NCBI GenBank assembly: GCA_021648285.1
Contig: JAKITC010000001.1
Coordinates: 1 to 64,000 of the forward strand
DNA: 64,000 bases
Direction: 5' to 3'
Source: Sulfurimonas sp.
GTDB taxonomy: Bacteria; Campylobacterota; Campylobacteria; Campylobacterales; Sulfurimonadaceae
In this document: positions 26,024 to 35,277 of the stretch, piece by piece
Position numbering within the stretch: position 1 is the stretch's first letter
Layout: each line of letters opens with the position of its first letter
Position numbers and translations under genes: made by a program
The notes under the pieces: model-generated
What the model was told of the DNA's origin: nothing
Database searches by the model: none
Seen by the model: the letters and a program-made list of their open reading frames with translations, nothing else

Positions 26024-26325
26024 TGTTGCAGGAATATATGATACTCTCAATTATTCTTTTTTGCATTGGAGTGGTTGGACTTATCAGCAGAAGAAACATC
26101 ATAGTTATCTACATGTCGATTGAACTGCTGCTAAATGCAGTCAACCTCTCTTTAGTTGCAATAAGTGCAGATTTAGCTGATACTTCTGGACAGGTTATCT
26201 CACTTATCATTATTGCTATTGCAGCATCTGAAGCGGCTCTTTTTATGTCTTTGTTTGTTGTTCTCTTTAGAAATAAGAGCTCACTTGACGCAGATCTATT
26301 TGACATGTTGGGGAGCAAAAAATGA
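26023..26325 (+). CDS. nuoK: NADH-quinone oxidoreductase subunit K
   Basis: A 100-residue MrpC-like membrane subunit. RRNIIVIYMSIELLLNAVNLSLVA carries the conserved Glu of the proton path (Glu about 36), and ASEAALFMSLFVVLFR holds the second conserved Glu. It overlaps nuoL by four bases. Confidence 0.95.
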   Translation: MLQEYMILSIILFCIGVVGLISRRNIIVIYMSIELLLNAVNLSLVAISADLADTSGQVISLIIIAIAASEAALFMSLFVVLFRNKSSLDADLFDMLGSKK

Positions 26326-28199
26326 GTGATTCTTTACTCCTAAATATCTTGCTTCTTTCGCCTCTGTTAAGTGCAACACTGATATTTTTACTCAATATCT
26401 CTATTGCGGGAGTAAAGCAGTACATATATACATTTTTAGCCTTAATGGGTTCAGGTATTAGCGCACTTCTTGCTCTTTATATCAGCTATTTTAGCTACGC
26501 AGAGAATCAAGTTTTGGGTTCACACCTCTTTACATGGTTGAGTATTGAAAACTTTATTGTTGAAGTTGCCCTAAAAGCAGACGCTCTAAGCTCTTTTATG
26601 ATTCTGTTTATTGCACCTGTAAGTTTTTTAATACATGTATATGCAACCGGCTATATGAATAAAGATAAAAGCTACGGCCGCTTTTTTGCCTATTTTAATC
26701 TCTTTATATTTTTCATGTTTTTATTGGTCCTGGCTGACAATCCGATAATCATGTTTATAGGATGGGAGGGAGTTGGTCTTACTTCCTACGCCTTGGTAGG
26801 TTTTTATTTTGAGGACATTAAAAACACATATGCAGGCAATAAAGCCTTTATAGTAAATAGAGTGGGAGATTTTGGTTTTTTAAGCGCTCTGATGCTTCTG
26901 TTTATAGAGGTTGGAAGCGGAGGCTTATCGTTTGATGCCATCCTCTCTAACATAGGACAGATTGAGCCATCTATGCTTAGCCTGATTGCATTTTTGCTTT
27001 TTGTAGGTGCTATGGGAAAATCTGCCCAAATTCCTCTGTTTGTATGGCTGCCTGACGCTATGGCAGGACCAACACCGGTTTCTGCTCTGATACACGCAGC
27101 CACTATGGTAACTGCCGGTGTTTATATGGTGGCAAGGTTTGCACCGCTGTATAACCTCACACTTGATGTATCACTCTTTATAGCTTATATCGGAGCTTTT
27201 TCAGCTCTCTTTGCAGCCATTGTCGCAACCAGACAGTTTGATATTAAGAAGATTCTTGCATACTCCACAATTAGCCAGCTAGGTTTTATGTTTATGGCTC
27301 TTGGTGTTGGAGCTTACTCGACTGCGCTCTTTCACATGTTTACACACTCATTTTTTAAAGCACTTTTGTTTATGGGAGCAGGCGCGATTATAGTTGCCTT
27401 TCATCATAAGCAGGATATACGTGAACTTCGCGGCATAAGAGAGAGTATTCCGGCCCTATTTGTTATGATGTTTATCGCAACTCTGACCATCAGTGCAATT
27501 CCGCCGCTATCAGCATTTTTTTCTAAAGATGCAATCATGAGTGCACTCTACGCTAGCGGGCATATAGAGCTGTTTATTATCGCTCTTGTTGCCTCACTTT
27601 TGACAGTGTTTTATATGTTCAGATTAATCTTTGTAGTTTTTTACTCTAAAGTAAAGCAGGCTGGAGCCTCAAATAGCAGATCTATGATCTACCCTATGGC
27701 TGTTTTAACGATACTGTCTATATTTGCAGGATTGCTCAATGTTCCTGAGATTTTTGGCGGAAATCTTAACATATCAAATTGGCTGAATATCTTGGATAAG
27801 CAGTTTTTTATTTCACATTCAGATGAGATAATATTAATGTCGGTAAATACGCTATTGATTATAGGAGTAATATTTTACACATATAAAAGATATGCATACA
27901 GCGATACGATAGAAAAAGAGAGTGAACACTCTTTGGTGGCAAACAAATTTTATATTGATGAGATATACAGTGCAGTTATAGTTAAACCTCTGTATGCACT
28001 TTCTGTTATATTTGACAAAAATATAAGTCACCATTTAATAGATAATACAATTCACAGATTAGCACTCTATTATGAAAAACTTGGAGTCGTGTTTTCTTAT
28101 TCTGAAAATGGAAATGTAAGGTATTATGCACTTTATATGCTTTTTGGGGTAGTTTCAGGCTTTACCTATCTATATATTTTATTGAGGGCTGCATTATGA
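26322..28199 (+). CDS. nuoL: NADH-quinone oxidoreductase subunit L
   Basis: A 625-residue antiporter-like proton-pumping subunit. Clear motifs are GWEGVGLTSYALVGFY (conserved Glu of the channel), LPDAMAGPTPVSALIHAATMVTAG (positions about 245-268) and the long C-terminal part for the lateral helix. It overlaps nuoM by four bases. Confidence 0.95.
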   Translation: MSDSLLLNILLLSPLLSATLIFLLNISIAGVKQYIYTFLALMGSGISALLALYISYFSYAENQVLGSHLFTWLSIENFIVEVALKADALSSFMILFIAPVSFLIHVYATGYMNKDKSYGRFFAYFNLFIFFMFLLVLADNPIIMFIGWEGVGLTSYALVGFYFEDIKNTYAGNKAFIVNRVGDFGFLSALMLLFIEVGSGGLSFDAILSNIGQIEPSMLSLIAFLLFVGAMGKSAQIPLFVWLPDAMAGPTPVSALIHAATMVTAGVYMVARFAPLYNLTLDVSLFIAYIGAFSALFAAIVATRQFDIKKILAYSTISQLGFMFMALGVGAYSTALFHMFTHSFFKALLFMGAGAIIVAFHHKQDIRELRGIRESIPALFVMMFIATLTISAIPPLSAFFSKDAIMSALYASGHIELFIIALVASLLTVFYMFRLIFVVFYSKVKQAGASNSRSMIYPMAVLTILSIFAGLLNVPEIFGGNLNISNWLNILDKQFFISHSDEIILMSVNTLLIIGVIFYTYKRYAYSDTIEKESEHSLVANKFYIDEIYSAVIVKPLYALSVIFDKNISHHLIDNTIHRLALYYEKLGVVFSYSENGNVRYYALYMLFGVVSGFTYLYILLRAAL

Positions 28200-29671
28200 G
28201 TACTTTAAGTATATTGATATTTTTACCAATTGCAACCGCTCTATTTCTGTTTTTTATTAGAATAAATATTCAAATAGTAAAAGTTTTATATATGGTAGTA
28301 ACATCGATTATTTTGTATGTTGCACTAAAGCTATACATTGATTTTGATCCAAATGCTCCTATGCAGTTTGTTGAGTATAAAGTTTGGATACGTGAATATG
28401 GGATTAATTATTTCGTAGGGGTTGACGGAGTATCACTTGGTATAGTTATGATGAATGCGATTTTGATGCCGCTTATAGCTATTGCTTTGTATAAACAAAG
28501 AGATAAACATGGCTACTGGATTCATCTGCTTTTTGTTCAGGGAGGGATTATGGGGGCTGTTTTGTCTCTTGATTTGATGCTTTTTTATCTTTTTTGGGAG
28601 ATAATGCTGCTGCCGATATTTTTTATGATTGGTCTTTTTGGATATGGCAGAAAAAACTTTATCACGATGAAGTTTAACATGTACACAATTTTAGGTTCAC
28701 TCGTGATGCTTATAGCTATATTATATATTGCTGTACAGTATAAAGAACAGTTTGGTGTTTACTCTTTTTCACTTTTTGAGCTTAAAAATATCACTCTGTC
28801 CTCAACTCAGTCAATCCTTGTGTTTAGTGGATTTATGCTTGCCTTTGCAATTAAGATTCCTATTTTCCCATTTCATACATGGCTAACTGAAACTTATAGA
28901 AGCGCACCGACGGGAGCAGTTATAGTGATGTCTGCTTTGATGGCAAAGCTTGGTACTTATGCTATTTGGAGATTTTTATTTACCCTGTTTAGTGATACAT
29001 CACATGAAGTAGCACCATATTTTATTGCACTAGGACTTTTTGGTTTAATATTTTTTGGAATATCCGCAATGTATCAAACTCATCTAAAAAAAATGTTTGC
29101 ACTCTCGTCAGCTTCACATCTGTCTCTTATCGTAGTAGGCTTTTTTATATATGATGTTTATGGTCTTGTCGGTTCATCTTATTTGATGGTAGCACATGCA
29201 CTTTCATCAGCAGCACTGTTTCTCATGGTAGGTATGCTCTTTGAAAGAACTAAAACTCATTATATTGACTCACTTGGTGGAATTGCAAAAGTTGCTCCAA
29301 GATTTGCGCTATTCTTCGCATTCTTTGCTCTAAGTATTGTGGGGGTTCCATTAACAGCAGGCTTTGTAGCCGAAGTACTAATAATCCTTGGAGCATTTAA
29401 TTATAATATTTACATAGGTTTTATAACAGCCACGACTATTTTAATAGCAATGCTCTTTATGTTCAAAGTGATAAGCAAAGTTCTTTTTGGAGAGCCAAAT
29501 GAGGTGACAAAAGATTTTCAAGACCTTCGTATGCATGAACTTTTTGCACTCGTTCCATTGGCTTTGTTGGTATTGGCTATGGGAATCTTTCCAAATTATT
29601 TTATAAAAAACATTGAGCCGACAGCACAATTTTATATACTTGAAAAAGAGGCACCTAAAAATGACAAATGA
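28196..29671 (+). CDS. nuoM: NADH-quinone oxidoreductase subunit M
   Basis: A 491-residue antiporter-like subunit. GVDGVSLGIVMMNA, LFYLFWEIMLLPIFFMIG (conserved Glu) and FPFHTWLTETYRSAPTGAVIVMSA (positions about 224-247) are typical. It overlaps nuoN by 11 bases. Confidence 0.95.
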   Translation: MSTLSILIFLPIATALFLFFIRINIQIVKVLYMVVTSIILYVALKLYIDFDPNAPMQFVEYKVWIREYGINYFVGVDGVSLGIVMMNAILMPLIAIALYKQRDKHGYWIHLLFVQGGIMGAVLSLDLMLFYLFWEIMLLPIFFMIGLFGYGRKNFITMKFNMYTILGSLVMLIAILYIAVQYKEQFGVYSFSLFELKNITLSSTQSILVFSGFMLAFAIKIPIFPFHTWLTETYRSAPTGAVIVMSALMAKLGTYAIWRFLFTLFSDTSHEVAPYFIALGLFGLIFFGISAMYQTHLKKMFALSSASHLSLIVVGFFIYDVYGLVGSSYLMVAHALSSAALFLMVGMLFERTKTHYIDSLGGIAKVAPRFALFFAFFALSIVGVPLTAGFVAEVLIILGAFNYNIYIGFITATTILIAMLFMFKVISKVLFGEPNEVTKDFQDLRMHELFALVPLALLVLAMGIFPNYFIKNIEPTAQFYILEKEAPKNDK

Positions 29672-31151
29672 GTTGATTGCACTGCTTGTACCTGGATTAC
29701 TGCTATTTAGTGCAATATTTATATTACTCTATGGATTGAGCACATCCTATACTAAAGAGAAAGGTTATTATATGACCTTAGTTACTCTATTAGTTACTTT
29801 TATACTTGCTGTAAGCACAATATCCGAGAAACACTCAATAGAGGTTTTACCGGACATATTTAACTCAATGTTGGTATATGACACGTTTAGTGCCACATTT
29901 ATTTCTCTATTTCTTTTCGGCGGTTTTTTAACTTTGGCAATCGCAAAGTCTTTTATAGATAAAACATCATATTTTACTCATGAGTCATTTGTGCTACTTC
30001 TATTCTCACTCTTTGGCATGGTGATATTGAGTATGGCCAATGAGCTTGTTACCGCCTTTGTTGCCCTAGAGATAGCATCTATGTCGGTATATGTCTTGGT
30101 TGGATTAAACAGACACTCTCTTAAAGCTTCAGAGGCATTTTTTAAATACCTTCTGCTTGGTTCATTCGCGGCATCTTTTTACCTGCTTGGTATGATGTTG
30201 ATCTACGCACAGGCAAAAACTACAAACCTGGATGGTATCGCAGAGTATATTTTACATACAGAGTTGCACTCTCAACTTCTAATAGTTGCAGGAAGTATGC
30301 TGATAATGATAACAATTATGTTTAAAATAGCCTCAGTTCCGTTTGGTGCATGGGTTATAGATGTATATGAAGGTGCCTCTCTTCCAATTACAGCTTATAT
30401 GGCGGGAGTGTTTAAAATTGCAGTTTTTGCATTTGCGCTGAGGATATTTTTATCGGACTATATATCATTTGAGGCTATCTATGATCCTCTCATAATCGGT
30501 GGTGCAGTTGTCACTATGATTGGCGGTTCACTCTTGGCCGTTATTCAAAATAGCGTCAAAAAAATGTTGGCAGCCTCATCTGTTGTCCATAGCGGTTACC
30601 TGCTAATAGCTTTAGCTTCAATAGAGGTAAGTAATCAAAATGCCGCTAACGCTATTATATTTTATCTTTTTGCATATTTCATAAGCGCTCTTGGTGCCTT
30701 TGGGGTACTTAGCTACATAAGCAAAGGTGGTGATGTACTTATTACATTCAGTGATTTGGATGGACTCGCAAAAGATAAACCGTTAATAGCTGCGTCACTG
30801 ACCATATTTATGCTTTCATTGGCCGGTTTTCCATCTACAATCGGTTTTATTGGGAAATTTTATATTTTTACTTCAGCTATTGAAGCAGGAAATACATTGC
30901 TGGCTCTTTTTGGAGCGTTAACGGCATTTGTCTCAATATATTACTATTTTAAGGTGGTTGTGCATCTCTATTTTAAAGAGAGTGTTCATTTAAGTGTAGA
31001 TTATGGATATAAAGTATCGCTAGCTTTTATTGTCATCTCTGCTTTTATAGTTTTATGGGGCGGGGTAGGTACATCACTGCTGTTTGATATTCCCGGTATA
31101 AATGAGTTGAACAAATTGACAGAACACTCTATTGAGTCACTTGGCTTATAG
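29661..31151 (+). CDS. nuoN: NADH-quinone oxidoreductase subunit N
   Basis: A 496-residue antiporter-like subunit, last gene of the operon. FVALEIASMSVYVLVGLNRH has the conserved channel Glu, and PFGAWVIDVYEGASLPITAYMA and LSLAGFPSTIGFIGKFYIF match the family. The ATG at 29661 is chosen because it lies within the usual short overlap with nuoM; the longer frame from 29613 overlaps 59 bases. Confidence 0.94.
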   Translation: MTNELIALLVPGLLLFSAIFILLYGLSTSYTKEKGYYMTLVTLLVTFILAVSTISEKHSIEVLPDIFNSMLVYDTFSATFISLFLFGGFLTLAIAKSFIDKTSYFTHESFVLLLFSLFGMVILSMANELVTAFVALEIASMSVYVLVGLNRHSLKASEAFFKYLLLGSFAASFYLLGMMLIYAQAKTTNLDGIAEYILHTELHSQLLIVAGSMLIMITIMFKIASVPFGAWVIDVYEGASLPITAYMAGVFKIAVFAFALRIFLSDYISFEAIYDPLIIGGAVVTMIGGSLLAVIQNSVKKMLAASSVVHSGYLLIALASIEVSNQNAANAIIFYLFAYFISALGAFGVLSYISKGGDVLITFSDLDGLAKDKPLIAASLTIFMLSLAGFPSTIGFIGKFYIFTSAIEAGNTLLALFGALTAFVSIYYYFKVVVHLYFKESVHLSVDYGYKVSLAFIVISAFIVLWGGVGTSLLFDIPGINELNKLTEHSIESLGL

Positions 31152-31180
31152 ATTTTAGTTGGGATTGGTATTACATTAGC

Positions 31181-31186
31181 TATAAT
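31181..31186 (+). promoter_or_regulatory. Promoter -10 box giving a possibly leaderless lolD-type mRNA
   Basis: TATAAT ends only seven bases before the ATG at 31194, so transcription from it would start at or very near the start codon. No ribosome-binding sequence precedes the ATG (CCCTGTT). Leaderless translation is inferred. Confidence 0.45.
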
Positions 31187-31193
31187 CCCTGTT

Positions 31194-31838
31194 ATGAATT
31201 TATTATCTGCAAAAAACCTATCACATACATTTGAGTATGAACTCTTCTCTGATGTCTCATTGGATTTACAAGCAAAAGAGTCTATTGCTATAATTGGAAT
31301 GAGTGGTAGTGGAAAGTCGACTCTGCTCAATATTTTATCAACACTGCTAACACCAAATAGTGGTTCTGTATCCCTTTTTGGTGAAGATACTTCAAGTATG
31401 AGTAAAAAAAGATTAGCACAAATAAAAAGAGATGAACTTGGACTTGTTTTTCAGTCTCATTATCTTTTTAAAGGCTTCAGTGCTATGGAAAATCTTGAAG
31501 TTTCCGCAATACTTTCTAAAAAAGATATTGATGATGAGCTCCTTAAAAGACTTAAAATATATGAGTCCATGAATCAAAAAGTTACTGAACTCTCAGGCGG
31601 ACAGCAACAGAGAGTCTCTATCGCAAGAGTTTTAACAAAACAGCCTCGTATTCTTTTTGTTGATGAACCAACCGGTAACTTGGACAAAGAAACTGCGAAA
31701 GAGGTTATGAATATTCTTTTTGAGTATATTGAGCAGATGAATTCAGGAATGATACTTGTAACACACGATGAAGAGCTTGCTCATAAATGCCATAAAGTTT
31801 TTAGACTTCAAAACAGAGAACTCAAGGAACTAAAATGA
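31194..31838 (+). CDS. ABC ATPase, LolD/FtsE-like (Cj1180c position)
   Basis: A 214-residue ABC ATPase with Walker A GMSGSGKSTLL, Q-loop VFQSHYLFKGFSAMENL, signature LSGGQQQRVSIARVL, Walker B ILFVDEPTGNLD and switch THDEELA. It belongs to the LolD/MacB/FtsE group. No permease gene is adjacent, so its membrane partner is elsewhere or unknown. Gene order (next: fliR) matches C. jejuni, where it directly follows tsf; here nuo intervenes. Confidence 0.88.
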   Translation: MNLLSAKNLSHTFEYELFSDVSLDLQAKESIAIIGMSGSGKSTLLNILSTLLTPNSGSVSLFGEDTSSMSKKRLAQIKRDELGLVFQSHYLFKGFSAMENLEVSAILSKKDIDDELLKRLKIYESMNQKVTELSGGQQQRVSIARVLTKQPRILFVDEPTGNLDKETAKEVMNILFEYIEQMNSGMILVTHDEELAHKCHKVFRLQNRELKELK

Positions 31839-31942
31839 TATTTCTCGCCAAAGGCGTAGCTTTTATTCTGTGCTTTGAAATGGTACAGAACACACGAGTG
31901 ACTGAAGATAAACTGGACTTGTTCAGATTATATGAGATTTAA
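31835..31942 (+). CDS. Possible 35-residue gene between the ABC ATPase and fliR
   Basis: An ATGA overlap with the ATPase stop starts a 35-codon frame (MIFLAKGVAFILCFEM at the N-terminus) that ends three bases before the fliR start. The junctions fit a translationally coupled gene, and the first half is hydrophobic. It matches nothing I know and could be a remnant. It would otherwise leave a 106-base gap between two genes that are usually close. Confidence 0.35.
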   Translation: MIFLAKGVAFILCFEMVQNTRVTEDKLDLFRLYEI

Positions 31943-31944
31943 TT

Positions 31945-32709
31945 GTGTCTTGGGTAGAAGTTTTTAGTGATACATATGTAGTTGGTTTTATACTTCTATT
32001 TTTTAGATTTGCTGCACTATTTATGGCAGTTCCTATTTTTTCGCATAAAAGTATTCCCGTAACAATAAAAACATCTATGGCCTTTTTTTTCACTATTGTT
32101 TTTTATTCTTCAATGCCGCCTACAGACATACCAATAACTATTCCAAGTATTGTACTGGCAATATTAAGTGAGTTACTTTTTGGTTTAGCAATAGGGGTAA
32201 TATTACAAATTACATTTAACATTATAACTTTTGCCGGTGGTCAAATATCCTTTATGATGGGTTTTTCTATGGCGAGTGCAATTGATCCTATATCCGGTGT
32301 GTCAATGCCTATAATCTCTCAGTTTTTATCACTTATGGCATTAATGGTACTGCTTTCTATGGATATGCACCACTGGATACTTCTTTTTGTGAATAGTTCT
32401 TTACAAAATATACCACTTGGCGGCTTTTTAATGAGCGAAGATCTTTTTAATTATATTATTAAAGCAACTTCAAACATGTTTATGGTTGGTTTTATGATTG
32501 CATTTCCTATTATCGCTCTATCTTGGCTTGCAGATATAATATTTGGAATGCTTATGAAAACGATGCCACAATTTAATCTTCTTGTTATTGGATTTCCAAT
32601 AAAAATCATGGTGGCATTTGTTGTCCTGATTGCCACACTTAGTGCTTCGATGTTAATTTTAAAGATACAAATGCAAGAAGCTTTTAACTATTTAGAGATG
32701 TTTTTTTAG
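31945..32709 (+). CDS. fliR: Flagellar export apparatus protein FliR
   Basis: A 254-residue integral membrane protein of the flagellar type III export gate, with six membrane segments. Family stretches are FVLLFFRFAALFMAVPIF-like sequence at 10-30, ITFAGGQISFMMGFSMASAIDP (positions about 92-113) and VIGFPIKIMVAF. The GTG start at 31945 was chosen. It is the only flagellar gene here, in the position known from C. jejuni. Confidence 0.92.
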   Translation: MSWVEVFSDTYVVGFILLFFRFAALFMAVPIFSHKSIPVTIKTSMAFFFTIVFYSSMPPTDIPITIPSIVLAILSELLFGLAIGVILQITFNIITFAGGQISFMMGFSMASAIDPISGVSMPIISQFLSLMALMVLLSMDMHHWILLFVNSSLQNIPLGGFLMSEDLFNYIIKATSNMFMVGFMIAFPIIALSWLADIIFGMLMKTMPQFNLLVIGFPIKIMVAFVVLIATLSASMLILKIQMQEAFNYLEMFF

Positions 32710-32758
32710 TTTTTTTTGATACAATAATGTCAAAAGAGCCTCACAAAGGGAATCTAGT

Positions 32759-34324
32759 ATGAAAATATTACTTTTAAATAATAATCCGGTAGTAAATAAG
32801 TTAGTAACTTTAAGTGCACAAAAGACTTCAGATGAGTTAGATGTAGCAGATAATCTTGAGGACGTAGAGTCAGGTAGCTATGATCTTTTAGTTATTGATG
32901 ATACTTTGTATAGTGAAGAGGTTATGCAAGAGTTAAACTCCAAAATAGAGTTTAAAAAATCTTTATATATATGTGCTAAAGATGCAGATACAGAAGAGGG
33001 TTTCACCTCAATACTAAAAAAACCTTTTTTACCAACTGATTTGGTTGAATTATTTGTTTCTTTGGCTAGCAGTTTAGATATTATTGAACTTGATAAAGAA
33101 GAAGTAAATTTAGATAACTTAAGTGAATCAGAAACAGAAACAGATACAGAAGCTGACGACTTTGATGAGTTAGACAGTGAACTGGATGAATTAGATAGCA
33201 TCGATGATGATATTAATGATTTTGATGAAGTGGAGGAACTTGACGAATTGGGTGATATTGAAGAAGAACTTGATGAAGATGAGTTAGACGAAGATGGGGC
33301 AGGTACAGAAGTTGAAGAACTGGAAGAAGCTGAAACAGGTGAAGTTGATTCAGAAGTGTCAGATAATGAACTTGAAGAAGAAGTAGATTTAGAGAGTCCA
33401 AGTGAATCTAGTGAAAGTGCAGAAGTTGATGAACATGATTCAATCCTCGATAAAGAGGACCTCCAAGAGGTACAGGAGCTATTAGAAGACGTGAATGAAG
33501 ACGAGTTAGGCGAAGCTGAAATAATTGATGAACTTGAAGAAGTAACTGAAGAGAGTTCGATTGAATCTAGTGAAAGTCCAGAAGTAAGCAGTGCACTTGA
33601 TGATTTTGATGTTGATGATACTGATTTAGAAGTAGACGCAGATGAACTAGAGCTTGGTGATTTTGATATTGATGATGCTGATTTAGAAACAGAACTAAAT
33701 GAACTGGATGAGTTAGAAGAAGTAACTAAAGATAGTCCAATTGAATCTGAGGTAGAGCTTGAGGCAGAACTAAATGGACTAGAAGAAGTAACTAAAGATA
33801 GTCCGATTGAATCTGAACAAGATACAGAAGTTGATAATCTTGAAGCTAATAACCTTGAAGTTGAAAATGTGAATGAAGACGAGTTGGACGAAGTTGCACT
33901 AGAGGATGAAGTAGAAGATTTAGAATTTCAAATACAGAGTGCGGTTGAAGAGTTAAGTGATGAGGATTTAGAAAGTGAAATTGATGAGGATATTTTATTA
34001 AACATTGACTCTTTAACAAGTAGAGATTTAAAAATTGCTATTGGCGAGGAAGTAACTGAAGAGACTCCTAGCGAATCTAGTCAAGATACAGAAGTTAATG
34101 AACTCGAAGAGTTCAGCGCAGAGCCTGAGCCTGAGCTAGCAGAAGAAGAGCCTGCAGTTGAAATAGAATTAGATGAAGAAGTAGCTGATGCTACTGACAT
34201 GTCAGATAACAACGACGGTGTAGAGTCCTTAAAAATATTATTGTCAGCACTTACAGATAAAAATGTAGCAGCTTCATTAAAAGGCATGAAAATAAATATA
34301 AATATAACTTTAGGCGATAAATAG
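32759..34324 (+). CDS. Highly acidic repeat protein with receiver-like N-terminus (Cj1178c position)
   Basis: A 521-residue protein. Residues 1-110 resemble a response-regulator receiver fold: MKILLLNNNPVVNKL, YDLLVIDDTLY (candidate phospho-Asp) and LKKPFLPTDLVELF with the conserved Lys-Pro. Residues 115-490 are almost wholly Asp/Glu/Ser/Leu/Val with degenerate repeats containing EEVT..SPIES. The last 30 residues (LKILLSALTDKNVAASLKG onward) form a basic-tinged conserved-looking tail. In C. jejuni a highly acidic protein of unknown role sits here between fliR and gmk. Part of its repeat recurs in the VWA gene at 57915. Confidence 0.85.
   Translation: MKILLLNNNPVVNKLVTLSAQKTSDELDVADNLEDVESGSYDLLVIDDTLYSEEVMQELNSKIEFKKSLYICAKDADTEEGFTSILKKPFLPTDLVELFVSLASSLDIIELDKEEVNLDNLSESETETDTEADDFDELDSELDELDSIDDDINDFDEVEELDELGDIEEELDEDELDEDGAGTEVEELEEAETGEVDSEVSDNELEEEVDLESPSESSESAEVDEHDSILDKEDLQEVQELLEDVNEDELGEAEIIDELEEVTEESSIESSESPEVSSALDDFDVDDTDLEVDADELELGDFDIDDADLETELNELDELEEVTKDSPIESEVELEAELNGLEEVTKDSPIESEQDTEVDNLEANNLEVENVNEDELDEVALEDEVEDLEFQIQSAVEELSDEDLESEIDEDILLNIDSLTSRDLKIAIGEEVTEETPSESSQDTEVNELEEFSAEPEPELAEEEPAVEIELDEEVADATDMSDNNDGVESLKILLSALTDKNVAASLKGMKININITLGDK
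34046..34117 (+). repeat. In-frame palindrome-tipped coding repeat, acidic-gene copy
   Basis: A 72-base unit coding EEVTEETPSESSQ and DTEVNELEEFS. Near its end the 15-base inverted repeat GAACTC-GAA-GAGTTC (34100-34114) sits between TTAAT and AGC. The same ungapped unit occurs twice in the VWA gene at 58305-58490, with different but self-complementary arms. More degenerate copies precede it in this gene from about 33375 to 33850. Confidence 0.7.
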
Positions 34325-34947
34325 TGAATCATAAAACAGGTGCCATATTAGTTCTTTCAGGTCCTAGTGGGGCAGGGAAGAGCTCTTTGTTAAATGAAAT
34401 TATAGATGATATTGGAGATTGTTATTTTTCTATTTCAACTACAACGCGTCCTATACGAGAAGGGGAGGTTGAGGGTGTTCATTATCATTTTGTAGATGAA
34501 GAAGAGTTTAAAAAAGATATTGAAGAAGATCATTTCTTAGAGTATGCTTTTGTTCATGGAAATTACTATGGAACATCAATTAAGCCTGTTAAAAAAGCGC
34601 TAAATGAAAAAAAATTGGTTCTTTTTGATATAGATGTTCAGGGAAATACAGTTGTAACAAATAGATTGGGAGATATAACAACATCAGTTTTTATATCACC
34701 TCCAACTCTATCAGAGCTTAAAAAACGGTTAAAAGCTCGTTCAACCGATAAGCAAGAAGTAATTGAGCGTCGTGTTAAAATGGCAAAAAAAGAGATACAG
34801 AGAATCAGTGAATATGATTATTTGATTATAAATGATAATCTTGAGGAAGCAGCATCTACATTAAGAGTCATTGCAAATGCAGCAAGAGCAAAAATTCCAG
34901 GCAATGAAATAAATGAATTTACTCAAAAATGGGAAGATATAGACTAA
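34324..34947 (+). CDS. gmk: Guanylate kinase
   Basis: A 207-residue enzyme phosphorylating GMP to GDP. The P-loop is LSGPSGAGKSSLL, the GMP-binding lid has STTTRPIREGEVEGVHYHFV (positions about 39-58), and the C-terminal IERRVKMAKKEI is typical. The GTG at 34324 shares a base with the stop of the acidic gene. The order with fliR and tatA is as in C. jejuni. Confidence 0.97.
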   Translation: MNHKTGAILVLSGPSGAGKSSLLNEIIDDIGDCYFSISTTTRPIREGEVEGVHYHFVDEEEFKKDIEEDHFLEYAFVHGNYYGTSIKPVKKALNEKKLVLFDIDVQGNTVVTNRLGDITTSVFISPPTLSELKKRLKARSTDKQEVIERRVKMAKKEIQRISEYDYLIINDNLEEAASTLRVIANAARAKIPGNEINEFTQKWEDID

Positions 34948-35031
34948 TAAGCAAATTATATAGTTATGATAAGAGAAGTTACAGCAAAGAGTAGCTATAA
35001 TTTTTGACTTAATTTTACAGAAGGAATTAGC

Positions 35032-35274
35032 ATGGGAATGCCCGGTGGAACAGAACTATTAATAATATTGGCAATTGTTGTTTTATTGTTTGGTGCAAAA
35101 AAAATACCTGATTTAGCAAAAGGTCTTGGTAAAGGAATTAAAAACTTTAAATCTGAGATGAAAGAAGTTAATGCAGATGAAGTTGAAACTGCATCTGCCC
35201 AAGCTCCAAAAAAAGTAGAAGGTAGTGAAGAAACTGCTTCAACTGAAGCTCCAGAAACTACAAAAAAAGCGTAA
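35032..35274 (+). CDS. tatA: Sec-independent translocase protein TatA
   Basis: An 80-residue TatA: one membrane helix (about 7-23), a hinge [16 protein letters not shown] and an amphipathic helix, followed by an acidic/Ala-rich tail. It forms the Tat pore that exports folded cofactor proteins. It precedes argS by three bases. Confidence 0.94.
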   Translation: MGMPGGTELLIILAIVVLLFGAKKIPDLAKGLGKGIKNFKSEMKEVNADEVETASAQAPKKVEGSEETASTEAPETTKKA

Positions 35275-35277
35275 CTT

